This document shows, one piece after another, positions 1 through 11,816 of a stretch of 64,000 bases of DNA. Each line of letters opens with the position of its first letter. Within the stretch, counting starts at the first letter, position 1. A program made the position numbers and the translations under genes. The stretch lies in the NCBI RefSeq assembly GCF_000264995.1, contig NW_006767449.1, positions 181,805 to 245,804 of the forward strand, in the 5' to 3' direction. The notes beneath the pieces were generated by a model that worked only from the letters and a program-made list of their open reading frames with translations, was not told the DNA's origin and searched no databases. This DNA comes from Punctularia strigosozonata HHB-11173 SS5. Taxonomy: Eukaryota; Basidiomycota; Agaricomycetes; Corticiales; Punctulariaceae.

Positions 1-173
1 GACGCTAATCGATCAGTCGGAAAGACGCTATCCCAACTTTCACGCTATGGCCGGAAACTGACACTGCTAACTTGGAGGCACGCACCACCGGCCCGAGAGG
101 TGGTACATAGCACGTTCACCATCGTGCCCTGTTTGTCAAACAGGACACTTGTCATAGTCCTGCGGGCGGGTAT

Positions 174-2796
174 TTATACTGACTGGGACGCTCGAGTCGG
201 CTTGAAATCCGCTCCAGGGATGTTTTGGCATGCCGGATCGTCAGCCAGTGGGCCCTTCGTTGCAGCTGCTTTGTTCGCCGCGGTAAGCTTGGCGTTGTCA
301 GGGAGGCCATTGTCCTGCAGAACGGGAAGGTGAAAGGAATATTCCGTGCAGAACGTTTGTGCACTCACCACAATCAACCAACTGAACAAGAAACAGATGG
401 CGACAATGGCAAGGTAAACCAGGAATATGATGTGCAGGGCCTTGGCGAATGCCCGGATCACGCCTTCGCGGATCTAAAAGTTCAAAGGTTGGTATTGATA
501 TAACTGCATAACTAGATCTTGTGACGCACCGTAGGATCGAGATCCTGCGGTAAGGTCAGCGAAGCTGAGTGTATTAGCTGGCGCTTGAGAGCATCCGGCA
601 ACTGCTGCGGTAGATGAGCTTTAACGACGTTGTTTCGTATCGCATTGGACAAAGCGAGACCAAAACTGGAACGCGAGCTGGTCAGATTCTAACGAATTGC
701 GCAATGACGCGGTGCTTACGCTCCGCCCAGCGTTCGGCAGAAGTTACGGGTGCCGGTCACCACCGCTCTGTCAATTGGCGGTGCGGCGGCTTGCGCGGAG
801 ACAAGGGTCGTCTGCAACGTTCCTCCGACGCCGATGCCCTGTATAAACAGAAATCTTTCGAAGCTTGAGACCGAGGATAAGAACGTGCACTGGCCGCTGC
901 ACTCACCCGACGATGTAGCTCCTGTGGATCCACCAAATGACACCGCCATCGCCATATCCGCGTGCTATCCTCGGGAAGAGCGTCTCGAGCCCGGCTCCAA
1001 TCAGCCAGAATGCGAACCCGGTGACAATTTGCGGTTTGATGCGACCAGTGCGCATGGTGATCTGCCCGTTGGTCACACCTGATACACAAAACTTATAAGT
1101 GCGGGATTGCATAGCATGGAAGTAGCTCATACTGGATATTGTTTGAACAACTAGTAGGGCGAGAAGGTAGCAAGCGGAGGTGATGGCAGACATGTCTAGC
1201 ATCGATTGGAAGAAAATGGGCAGGCTGCGTGGACCCTTCTGTCAGCTGCGAAGGCCACAAGTAGGAGTCGCATGGATATACGGACAAGTATAGATTTCCA
1301 TAGTAGACCATGCCAACGAAGATCGTTTGAACGAATATCACGCCTACAGTCCTGTATCTGAAGAGTCGCAAAGGTAGCACAGGAAGCGCGGCAATCTTCC
1401 ATTCTACCACGATGAAGGCAAGCCACAGCAGACAGCCGACGGTCAGCATGCTGATTACCAACTGCGATAGACGTCAACGGCTTGGACCCGATTGTTTATG
1501 CCAGGCGAGAGATATACCGGCGAGCTCCAGGACCAAGTAGCGCCTCCGCTTGATATTGGGACAAGGACAAGGACATTCGCCGCCAAGGAAAGAGCGGAGC
1601 CAAGAAAATCAACCTATCATGCCATGTTCAGTCTCGTTCTCGTCAGAGCAGATGTCAGTAGTGTTCCTTGCCTTGGCTAGTTTCGCCTTGAAATCTCCTG
1701 GCACGCGTTTCAGAGGAATGCATGTCCAAACAATGAATATGCACAGTGCCGTCAAAGGGGGGGTGAACCAGAACGTCCAGCGCCATGTCACCTTTTGGGA
1801 GAAAACGGCACCGAGGAACGGCCCCTGCAAAAAGCGCAGAATTGATCAGAAGTCAGGACGACTGGGGAGCAATTGCCGATAGAAACTGTATAAACATACA
1901 GCCGCGCTACCGGCTGCTACAGCCGATGCGATGAAACCCTGCCATTTGGCTCGCTCCCGGAGAGATGTTACGTCCGACATGATGATCATGGCCATGTTAT
2001 TGATACCGCCACCTCCGATACCTTTGCGAACGGTACATTAGATGATGCACTACAGGTAGTCTATAACCAAGAAACCGACATCACGCACCGGCGATTGCTC
2101 GAAAGATATACAGCTGAACCTGCGTTTGGGCAAATCCGCATAAGAGGTCGCCGATGGCAAAAATTGTGAGTGCACCAAGGAGTAGATTCTTGCGGCCAAA
2201 GATGTCACTAATAGATCAAGGAATCACCACCTGCTATGTCACCAACTTCCTATACGATGCGTACGTACGATAGCCGTCCGTATATCAGTTGGCACGACGT
2301 ATTTGCGACCAGATACGACGTCCCAACCCATGCAATGGTCTCTCCGGCATCTTTGTGAACAGCCCGTTGAGCACGATATGCTGGCCGATGAACTCGGTGA
2401 CGCACGAAGGTCATTCGCAATAGTCGCAGATGCGGTGGCCACGGAGGTGGAATCAAGAAAGGACAGGAACAGTGAAAGTCCCAGGCCACAGAAGATAATC
2501 ACTAGCTTCGAGGTGCTGCAGACAGATAGAGCACCATGAGCAGAAATGTTGAGAACAGCTGTTCTTCTCCACAGAGCACCATCTGCTCACCTTAACCTGG
2601 TCGTTTGGTCCTGCAACGAAATCTCCGACTTTGATTTCTTCGGCCCAGGAACAGGATCGTCGAGAGACGCCTTTTCAGGGTCATGTAAAGGAGAGGGCAC
2701 CCGAGTAGGGCCGGCCGAGCCAAACACCGAGTCGCCTTCTTCCCGGTCGTGAATAGCATTGCTTGCTGAGATGATTTGGTCGTTAGGATTCGTCAT
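174..2796 (-). CDS. Major facilitator superfamily drug/metabolite transporter (multi-exon)
   Basis: This gene encodes a multi-pass plasma-membrane or vacuolar transporter of the MFS, probably a proton antiporter of the DHA type. The start chosen is the Met at 2796, giving a hydrophilic N-terminal tail of about 68 residues; a Met 12 codons upstream (2832) is the alternative. Clean GT-AG introns at 2516-2596 and 2351-2405 bring together the first membrane helix (LDSTSVATASATIANDL) and the block WVGTSYLVANT, followed across another intron by the MFS motif A, GRLSDIFGRK. Further exons carry a GPFLGAVFSQKVTWRWTFW block (about 1.78 kb) and helices near 1.1-1.45 kb. The last helix is near 420, followed by a short polar tail ending at 174. 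A 54-nt in-frame intron is likely just before the tail. The LDST-VATA-x-x-TIANDL signature favours the 14-helix DHA2 group, but substrate cannot be read. The gene looks intact once spliced; middle exon borders were not all fixed. Confidence 0.85.
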
Positions 2797-3205
2797 GTGC
2801 GTATGAAATGGGCCTAGTGTTGCATATAGCACATAGAGGCAATGTATGACTGGGTATGGAGAAACCCGACAAGTGGTATCCCCGAGATATCATCATTTTT
2901 GTGCTCGAGGAAGCTGCAGTAGTCATCCACTCCCGCTTGACTGGCTGATATCGGAAATAGACTACTTGCCGGAGTCTGCCGATTACATTCGGCACGTTTC
3001 GGCACCTGGCGAATCTGCCATCCAGATCCTGCCTCCCCATATTCACATACAATTGGGAGGCTTAATCCCTGTACTATTATGAAATCCCCCGGGACTCGAT
3101 TCGATAACTCATGTGCTTAGAACTTATGGCATCGCTCCCTCTCGTCCAATCCCCGCGATGACCTCTGTAGCGCAGCTCCTTACTCCAAATTTCTTCATCG
3201 CATTG
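2797..3205. other. Intergenic, MFS promoter and 3' end of the oxidoreductase gene
   Basis: These 409 bp separate two minus-strand genes transcribed in tandem. They should hold the oxidoreductase 3' UTR and the transporter promoter. I see no additional gene and no clear TATA box. Confidence 0.5.
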
Positions 3206-5219
3206 TCACGTTCGAGCTGAGGAATCCTGATCCAGGGTGTCTTTTTCAGTGGTTGCCTCATTCTGTGGAGGCACGAGTTGCGACTGGCCCGCATCTTCTG
3301 GGACAGCCCACTCCCGATTTTTTTCAGAAAGGGCAGTGTACCCGTATGCGGGATCGGGAAAAGGGCCATAGAATGTGGATCGGTCTGTGAGTGTCGTAAG
3401 CTGATGTGACATGAGGAAGGAGACGAATTGTAACAGAAAAGTGGGGAATTTACCGTATCGGCGTAACCGCTGCCCGGTGCGCAGGCGCTCGACGAGATCC
3501 GGGTTGGACGTGAAGTATCTACCGAAAGCAACGGCGTCGTGATCGCCCTGGAACCCCATTATAGAAGCGGAAGACGGATCAATAGGTGATCACGTACACG
3601 GTCGATACCATCCCAGCAGTTTATCCAGTTGTAGCCTCCCGCTACAATGAGCTTGGTTGGCGGCCGGATAGCAGCACGGAAAGGTTTAAGGGAAGGGATA
3701 CTGCTTTCATGGGCTGACAAATAGATGTCAGTTTCATGTCTCCTCTTCACGAATGGACGAGTATGATATTTCCGCACTGTTGTCATTGTTATGGACATGA
3801 CCAACCCCCATATCGTCGGCAGCATGCAATAGAATGTCGATTTTCTCTATTTCGCTCTTCCACTCGTCGAAGCGTGGTTCAATCATATGCCTGGCCAGAC
3901 AGACAGAGTCAACGTATGCAACAGAGCAGTATGGATACGATGAGCTCACACATATGCAATACCCCGCTTGGATAGCTCGGAACAGAGATATGTCCACTGG
4001 ACTACACGCTCCTTGCCGTTAACCTCGTTCCATCTCGTTAATGGTGCGGTACTATAAGCGACACGCCACGCACTTCGTTGAATAATCCGAAGGGTGCTAG
4101 TCTAACTCCAACCCTTTCTTTTCCAATAGCACCACACAGTTTCGTTACAAGTTCCACAGTAAAGCGGCACCTGCATGATATAATGCCAGTAGCCTCGCGT
4201 TTGAGGGCAGAGGATATACCTATTCTGATATGAGCCTCCATACTGATCGCCGCGTTGATTGACGTTAGAGTGGTGAAATTGGTCGGGAAGATAGCTGCGC
4301 AAGCCGTTAACGAGTCACCAGCAACGAGATTAATGATGAATGACCCATTTGCGGCGTGAACTTCGACCCCATCAAAGCCCGCCAACAAGGCTCTCAGAGC
4401 AGTATTCACATATTCATCGTGCGTCTGCGTGTTTACTCCACTCAGACGGTGACACAACTAATTTCGTCCGAACATACCAATGCTATCTCTTCGGCACTCA
4501 TAGGGTGGGGCCTCTCGTACGGAACGGACTCGCCGCCCTCTATGAAGTATGGAGCTAAATGGGCATTTCTGCGAGCAAGGAAGCCAGGCCCAGAAAGACG
4601 CATGCATTATTCAAGGAATTACAAGGGAAAGCATGCGAGTTACACACCGTACACCATGTTCAGAGCCTGTGATAGCTACTGCCGAGGATGACCATGTATC
4701 CAAGCCGGTGACGCGAGAATGGGTCTGGCGACCCTGATGCCACACTACGTTCGCAGAGATTCCCGAGCTCAGTTGCCAACATGAGCTACACTCATGAAGA
4801 ACGTACGCTGGCAGATGATATAGGCTCCTTGAGCATGCACTGCTTCTGTCACCCTTTTCCATCCGTCGAGCTGCTCGTCGGTCCAAAGGCCGGGAACACC
4901 CAGGGCACCGGATGCCCGCAACGATACTGGACTGTAGATCGGGGTCAGATAAGCAAGATCATCGGGTACAGCTATCATAACGTGCATCGCTTCGGATATG
5001 AGCAGCCCTCCGGCTGTCGCGCGCTGCGTGTAATGTTCGACGAGAAGTTCATTCGGGAACCACGTTCTTAGATGAGTCGTCGAAGGCGTGGCACGATTGC
5101 GGGTCAGGGGTGCCAGCACCACGCTGTTTCACTGTTGTTCATCGCAGAATCGAGCTGCTTGATCTGCATACCGACCGATGCTTGAGATGCAAGCTGCCAA
5201 CATCCAGGGAGGTGAACAT
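3206..5219 (-). CDS. Old Yellow Enzyme-type NADH:flavin oxidoreductase (multi-exon)
   Basis: This is an FMN-dependent ene-reductase of the OYE family, expected to reduce activated C=C bonds with NAD(P)H in the cytosol. Translation starts at 5219 with [15 protein letters not shown]; a 52-nt intron (5124-5175) then restores [14 protein letters not shown], the usual OYE opening. Next come [19 protein letters not shown] and [13 protein letters not shown]. An intron joins ICQ to LWHQGRQTH, which is the CQLWHxGR block. The substrate-binding His/Asn pair is present in VEVHAANG (about 4.39 kb), followed by [12 protein letters not shown] and [14 protein letters not shown]. Near the C-terminus are [28 protein letters not shown] and the FMN-barrel closing [13 protein letters not shown]. 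The C-terminal tail of about 40 polar residues is longer than in many homologues. All parts needed for activity are visible, so the gene looks functional. It is divergent from the Zn2Cys6 regulator, which may control it. Substrate is unknown. Confidence 0.9.
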
Positions 5220-5338
5220 GGAAGTCGAGTACGAAGCCGCGGGTCGCTGCCGACGGCACCGTCCCACGCCTCAACGGAAACGGCTCCCCTGCCAGAACAG
5301 GCAATGCTCACGCCCTTGTTGCTTCTGCTACCCAGTCC
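5220..5338. promoter_or_regulatory. Short bidirectional promoter region between oxidoreductase and regulator
   Basis: Only about 119 bp separate the start codons of the minus-strand oxidoreductase (5219) and the plus-strand Zn2Cys6 factor (5339). Any promoters must overlap here or extend into the opposite gene. The stretch is GC-rich with several CGG/CCG triplets, the half-site type bound by Zn2Cys6 proteins, but CGG is common in GC-rich DNA, so this is only suggestive. Confidence 0.4.
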
Positions 5339-8300
5339 ATGAACGCCAGCGCTGCCGGTCTGCCACAGGCAGCGCCCGCCTCTGCCTCCGCTCCCTCTGT
5401 TCCCGGATCCGACGGGACGCCACTCTCTGCGAACCCACAAATGCAGTCACCCACTACTCAGCATACCCACAGTTCTCCAAATCTCGGTATCGGAGGAGCA
5501 GGAGCGGCAAGGGGCCAGCCGCTAGGGACGGCACCCCATCTTGCCGTCGGGCCGTATCCTGTCTTGAACAACAAGCGCGGTCCTGTCGCGGTGAGCACGC
5601 TTCGCGAGCGAGGAGCATATTGGAGACGTGTTGATTGCCGCTGTCCATATCCAGTGCAAACGGTGCAGGCGCGCAAAGACCAAGTGCCTCCACAACGGGC
5701 AGCCTCCCTGTCGTGAGTTGCCATCTTTCCGCCTGATCTGAGCTGCGGTGATAGACCGTTTGTCTAGGGTCTTGCGCAGAATCGGGCCTCGCCGCCGAGT
5801 GTGTGTTCCCGCCCAAAGGCACCTCCTTCATCGACCGGGCACCAGCAAAAAAGGCACGACGTGCCACAGACCCTCCGACTTCGACCAGTCCAAACTCGAA
5901 CTCGAACTCGAACACTTCTTCTTCTGCCAATACCGCTCATACCACTACGCCCCAACTTGACACAGGCGCAGGCAGTCTCGGGGTGCCCATTGCCCCTGGA
6001 CCTTCGCCTCATGGGCACAGCCACGCAGCAGGCCAATCGCCGATCCACCTGTCCCATCCGCATCTTCCGCATCCACTGTCACAAGTCCACGATGAGGAGA
6101 CGAAACCAGTAGGGAGCCCAACGGTCGCGAGCCCGGTCGGGCACGGAAGGTACCCGAGCGTGACAAGAAGCGGTAGCGGTGGATCTAATCCGAGAAGTAG
6201 GCTGACTCCGAAACCCGGTTCCAGTCCTGCAAGTGCGTCGGAAGAGACGCTACCCCCGCTACCGCTATTGGAGGAAGCGTGCGAAATTTTCTTCGGGCAA
6301 GTCAATCAATGCGCGTTCTTGCACAAGCCCTCCTTCCTCGCCCGATTGGGTGATCCCGCCCAGTCCCCGTCCCCTCTTTTGCTGTTGAGCATATGTGCCT
6401 TGACTGTGCGATTCTCACCTTCGCTGGCTCAATTTTGTGGAACTACGAAAAAGAGCGCGACGTATTTTCACGACACCGCTCGTGCCCTGCTATTTGAATC
6501 CTTAGGTCTGTAGCCCCGTATTCTCAGGATGAAGATACCGACTCGTTTTTTTTTCTGTGTAGGAGATCCTAGTGTAGAGGCATGTCAAGCAGGCTATTTC
6601 CTCGGGCTCGCCGACTGGAGTGCGTGCCGCGGGCGGCGATCCTGGATGATTATGGGAATTGCGACTCGCAGTAAGATACTTCCGTATGGCTGCTTAGATC
6701 AGGACGCTCATGGCTGCTCCAGTGGCACTACTACTCGGACTCCACCGTGAAGAAACGCACGTCCTTCCGCCGAATCCGACCCCGAACCAGATCGTTCAGG
6801 TTGAGACGGCCCGGAGAACGTTCTGGACGCTCTTTGTAAACGAGTTCGTGGCGAACCCTCAAGTTCGCGCTCCTTTCTGACACATGTCCATAGTCGGTCC
6901 GTATCCGGCGGTGGCGCATCATGCCGGCCTTCGGGCATTCAAGCCTCTGAGATTTCTACTCGTCTCCCTTGCGATGAAGACAGTTTCGCCTTTGGACAGC
7001 CAACCCCTGCGTATTATCTCAAACAGCTTGATGATCCGGCATGGCACCAGGTCAACACTGGCGTCGATCTCGGTGCGTACCTTATCTCATGTTCGCAACT
7101 TTAGTTGGTGTGATGATAATCTTGCATTCTAGGCATGATGGCTTATATGGTCCACTCGGCAGAGCTCTGGGGCCGCGCTGCGCGCCGCGTTTGTGCAGGC
7201 GCATCGTCCACCTCCCCCTTTGACCCAAATTCTACCTCATGGGATTCTAATCCCGAAGTCGCCCCGTGGAATCCCAACTCGGAATTTGCGCAGATCAAAG
7301 CAGCTTTATCGCGTTGGAGATCTCAGCTCCCACCGAGGCAGCAATATAGTAGGAGCAATCTGGCTGTGTATCATCAAAGGAACTCGGGCATGGTGGGCCG
7401 CTTATCAGCCCTTTCTTAGATGAAGGTTATGCTGATTATTGCTTCTCGCATGCAGAGTTTGTATGTGTGCTCATGACTGGGGTATACGTCAGACGGCTGA
7501 TCTTGATGCGCAGCTCGTACAATCATTGCATGAATCAAGCCGCTGAGGTACTCCTCCGGCGACCTTACCTCCCCTTCATTGTCAGATCATTAGCGCCCGA
7601 GGGTTCTGGGCTTTCGCTGGAGGGAGTAGGCAGCCCGTGGCCGAATATGCCAGGTCAGGTAAGTGTGCATATTCAGGCCCTTCTGCAAGTGCCCGACCCG
7701 TGGCTTAGAACCCAACGCCGGAATTCTGGGCGCAATGCGGCAGAGAGATGTTTGAGGTACGCTAGGTTGTGGTGAATGTTGTTTGTCCCGACTCACAGAC
7801 GTCATACAAAGGCTGGATTCACAATTATGCAAATCATCCAGGATTTTTGCTCATTGACGCAGTACAACAGTCTCTCGCCGCATCTGGTACTTATTCCCTT
7901 CGTAGTTTCTCTGCGTTTGTTACAAAAGGCTGACGCTGCTGCAGGGTTTTAGCACATACTTAGCGGCTGCCACTTTGACGTATGTTTGGCGTTGGCCATG
8001 GCGTAAGTTTCAGATCTATACGTGTACCTCTTCCAACTCTGATGGCATGTAGTCTTCCAGGAACGTGCGTACGAGGTTCCCCTCCTCGTTCTCCGCTCAA
8101 CGGAGATTCTCTCTTCCATGATTCCCACCTGGCCGATGGCCAGGCAGTGGGTGCGACTCCTCCGCCAGCCGATCAAGAAGCGCATCGACGAAGCCGTACA
8201 AGATGACATGGTCACCGATCAGCGTGAGGGCGTCTACCGCCAGGCCTCTATCTCGAATCACGCCGACGGTGGAAGCGCAAGCAGCGAAGGCGGAGACGAT

Positions 8301-8744
8301 GACGCAGATGGGGAGCCGGATGGTCCTATGCCAAACGAGCAGGCCCAAGGGCCAATCACCGTCGAACAAAGCCCCGCGACTACTCCCACCCTCACCCATT
8401 CAGGTGCGATGAATCCGGCAACCCCAAGAGCGGACATCGATCCTACAGCGTGGAACGTCGCGCCGTCTCTGCACACGCTCGCGCTGGCGGCGCAGCAGCA
8501 GCAGCAAGAACGCCATCCCCAACAACCTCAAAGCCGCCATCCGAACATGGGTCCGCATGAGCACCCCGGTATGCACGTGCCGCTCGCAACACCCATTGCA
8601 TATGGACCCCTCGTGGGGACCGATATGTCGATGTACTCGCTACTAGGCCCGTACTCCGAAATGCCATTCGGACACCCGAGCAATCCAAACTCGTTCGGGG
8701 ACGTGCTCGCGTTCATGTCAGGTTCGGAGCAATGGGCTGGCTAG
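5339..8744 (+). CDS. Zn2Cys6 fungal transcription factor with fungal-specific TF domain
   Basis: This nuclear DNA-binding regulator begins at 5339 with an Ala/Pro/Ser-rich tail. Splicing of introns 5591-5654 and 5713-5767 assembles the binuclear zinc cluster: CKRCRRAKTKC, then C-x2-C and a last Cys, spacing C-x2-C-x6-C-x7-C-x2-C-x8-C, followed by FPPKG and a basic KKARR. Exon 3 (5768-6505) adds a long Ser/Pro-rich linker and the start of the fungal_trans domain (EACEIFFGQVNQCAFLHKPS). Introns 6506-6562 and 6671-6722 give the family hallmark block ending RMALLLGLHREET. More exons to about 8.1 kb continue the helical middle-homology region, and the last exon (to 8744) has an acidic stretch, a poly-Gln run and a Pro-rich tail. 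The gene is intact. Its neighbours, an ene-reductase and an MFS transporter, suggest a detoxification or secondary-metabolite regulator; that is inference. Target genes are not known. Confidence 0.9.
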
Positions 8745-10598
8745 CAGTTGAGGCAGGAAGTCGGACACGGTAAATTAATTAGGTGTGATGTCTTGTTATC
8801 CGTCAGCGGTTTGCTACGGTTAACACGGTTTTTTATTTCGTGCGGCTTGTTGTACATCATGGTTTGAGTGACTGATACATTTGCATGCATGTAGCTTGTA
8901 TGCTCCCGAGACCGTTTGGTATATCTTATGCTGCTAAATGGTGTGCCACGTTATTATACACCCACATGCACAACGAGTGGGGCCGTCAAGGATTGATTCT
9001 CTTGGGCGCTGACCTTGGTGATAATGCTAGTGTTGTGTTGAATCGAGCAGAAACGGGCTACCAGCACATATGCGGGTTGTGCCTGTCAAGATCACGTTCT
9101 CGCCGGTTGACAGTGTGGACTGTGGGATTGGTTACACTGCCACACATCTACTTGATGTGCACGTTGTTGGGTGTCCATCCCCATTCCTCGACCTTTCTCC
9201 CAAGTCATAAATTCGGCAAAGCTCTACAAAATTAACAAAATGACATATCTTACTATCTTATTAATTTTGAACTCCATTGGTTCCTGCAAACTACGTGCTC
9301 CCTCCTACAGAGCACCGTGAAGTGGCTGTGCTGAATCTGGTGGCTGACTCGCGATGCTCAAACTCCCGCAAAAAGAGTTCTTCTTGCATCAAGTGCCGTA
9401 CCTTCCACAAAGGTTCTAAAATTGCACAACCTTTCTATAATATTCTTTGGGATGCCACTAGAGAATATGTTGAGGATAGAATTTTATTTTTGGTCCATTT
9501 TGGCCCATTTAATCGGTGCTGATGTTAGTTTATACTCCTCCGAGGACAAAGAAAGAAGTTCTATTCTCAACATTCTCTCAAGAATCAAATTTAAGCGGTA
9601 GTCTCTCTACCATTCTAGACGTCAGCTGGCATGGTTGACTGCATAACCTGGTCGGACAAGACACTTTGTCCGGTACCCTTCATTGTCATGGCAGTGCTAT
9701 GCGTGGGAAGTTATGTCGGAGTCGAATTTTTGGCTGGGCGTTGCCCATCCCCATGGACTGACAGACATTCGGTTGATCATCCACGTGCATATAAGCCTGT
9801 AGTTTACCTTGGTATCGGGCATCCGCTTGCCCTCGTACATAGTTCAGGGTATAACAAGCGAACTATATCACCTTTGGTCTCGTCAAGCTCCTCCGAATTT
9901 TGACAGTGCTGTGAACGAGTCATTATATATTATCCATGCTTAGATATAGGTTCGAAGACTAATCCCTTCGTGAGCACTAGTACGTAATAGGCAAGGATCG
10001 GGAGCATCTAGTTCTTCGTCATGATCAGTCGAGGCCCCAATCTCTGCGAGATCGCGCAGGATGTTTGCCGGCACGGCCCGGTTCAGTTCGGATCGGTCGA
10101 CAGATTCTCCTCACTGCTTAGTACTTAGTGCTGAGCGACATATCGCACCCGACATGATGCATATGTGCATGATCTCTGATTTGTGCTGAGTTTCAGAGCC
10201 GCGGCCATCCTTACACAACGACTCGAAAACCGAGCTGGCGATGTTATCCGATATGGATTAGGTACTACAGCGGCGATACGGTCAAGATAGGTTACGACCT
10301 CGAGGCTAGGAGCATATTGAACTCTGCAACCCTGTTATAATGAAGCATCCCTGGCATGTCTAGCATTCGACCTCTTCTATACGACGTCGCCTGGTCTGAG
10401 CTCGCTCCCCATATCCAACCTTAGTAGTACACAGACCCCAGCCTGGGCGGATCTCACCTTAACCACGGTCACAGGTTCCCTGTAGCCTTCCGACTAGGTC
10501 CGGCTCGGTGGCCCGCCGCAATTCTCCTCGGTCTGCCTCACCTTAAAGGCTCGCTGTCCCCAGTCTCTTCACTTTCGATCCTCGGACATCCTTGGCCA
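8745..10598. other. Gene-free interval of about 1.85 kb
   Basis: I find no convincing gene on either strand here. Open frames are short and have no family likeness. The part from about 9.2 to 9.6 kb is AT-richer than its surroundings and contains a long imperfect inverted repeat (annotated separately). A 7-bp-armed palindrome (CGGACAA...TTGTCCG) lies at 9653-9672. Confidence 0.5.
9460..9578. repeat. Imperfect inverted repeat, about 20-bp arms
   Basis: AGAGAATATGTTGAGGATAG at 9460 is nearly the reverse complement of TTCTATTCTCAACATTCTCT at 9559-9578, with about 76 bp between the arms. It could fold into a hairpin or be the ends of a short decayed MITE. No matching target duplication was found. 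Confidence 0.45.
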
Positions 10599-10959
10599 AT
10601 GAGTTACTATAATTCCCGTTATTCCATCCCCAGTTCACCTCCTATGGCATACTACGGGACTCCTCGTTCTTCATACCGGCACAGTCGCCGTTGTCAGTCC
10701 TTCACTTGATATTGGTAGATCTACACACTCACTCGATGTGTCTCCGGATACAGATTCTCAGCCCGCTGTCTATTATACTCCACAACCCCAGATGCAATAT
10801 TTGCCCACAACCGCCGCGGTACAGCCATATTATGTACCTCAGTATCAATTTCCATCCCAGTTTCAGTATCCGTACCAGTCCACCCCTTGGTACTATCCGC
10901 ATAGACGGTGGAACCGCTATCGGCCAACCGAGCAAGGATGCGGACCCCTCGGATTGTAA
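10599..10959 (+). CDS. Possible small Tyr/Pro/Gln-rich protein gene
   Basis: An ATG at 10599 opens a short frame beginning MSYYNSRYSIPSSPP, rich in Tyr, Ser and Pro. It stops near 10710. A second frame is open over the same area and continues to 10959 with the same composition (for example PQMQYLPTT and VPQYQFPSQFQYPYQ). The shared low-complexity Tyr/Pro/Gln bias suggests one gene, with the frames joined by a short intron or by a reading-frame error, since the only nearby GT-AG pair would give an intron of about 30 nt, shorter than others in this window. Such proteins are often secreted or cell-wall or RNA-associated in fungi, but I see no signal peptide and assign no function. It may also be a decayed gene. 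Confidence 0.35.
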
Positions 10960-11816
10960 GCTCTCCTTCGAACAAAATCCAGTTCTATACTAATGATCCT
11001 TTCATCCCTTGCAAGCCTTGGAAGCTGTCTGACACAGATACTATGCTGCCCGTGCATATGGTGCGGGTGTGCTTAAGGAAGCAGCACACACCAAGACCTC
11101 GAATCCTCCGCGCATTATGAAACAGCGAAGCATTCACCATGCTGCGGTCCTGATTAGAGTAACCATGGACATGCAGCAACCTCGCCCCGTCAGATGATAC
11201 GCACATTCCCGCTTTCCCGAGATTACCGTTCACATTCAGTCCCGGCCTCGCGCATCACTGTCGTGTCGACGTTGGATGAAAGAGCATCTGTTCATTTGGC
11301 TTGAAATACCGCTACATGGGTTCAGTAAATACGATAAGTACTGTATATGCCGAATTAAGCACCTACAGCAAGACACTGTCGATCAAACAATTCAGCTTCT
11401 ATGCACGCGAGGCGGGCATCATGATGATTGTGCGTAAGTAAACTGTTAAGTTTCGACTTATAGATTAGTATGCACGGCACGCGGTCTCGTGAAACTCACG
11501 CGAGACATCACGCGTTTCCGACGGTCACGCTCTACTTATGCCTTTTTTGGACAAGTGACGCGGGCAAACGAACCAGTGCGTGCCTTTCTGCTGCCACAGT
11601 CGCTCCCGTCGCGTCCTTGGTCTTGTCCCCCTCTTGCGTCCTCCCGCCCGAAGACACTGGGTGGTTAAGTGTACTCTCAAAGCCTGCGTTACCTCGTTAC
11701 TTTAGGCGGTGTCGCTGAAAGGAACGTGGCGTCCACAACGCTCCCGTTCGTCGTGTCCTTTGGTTTTGACCTCGGCCCCAACGCCCCATCACACAGTCAT
11801 ACAACTTGCAACACCG
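10960..11816. other. Intergenic, kinase promoter side
   Basis: About 860 bp with no supported gene. The part from about 11.5 kb to the kinase start is pyrimidine-rich, in the manner of fungal promoters and 5' UTRs. Nothing else stands out. Confidence 0.45.

Noticed and set aside
5110-5634. Long plus-strand frame across the OYE/regulator promoter.
   Set aside because: It overlaps the first exon of the OYE gene on the other strand and exon 1 of the regulator in another frame, both of which match known families exactly.
8885-9235. 116-codon plus-strand frame.
   Set aside because: The composition is that of random open DNA, and there is no domain, intron or homologous pattern.
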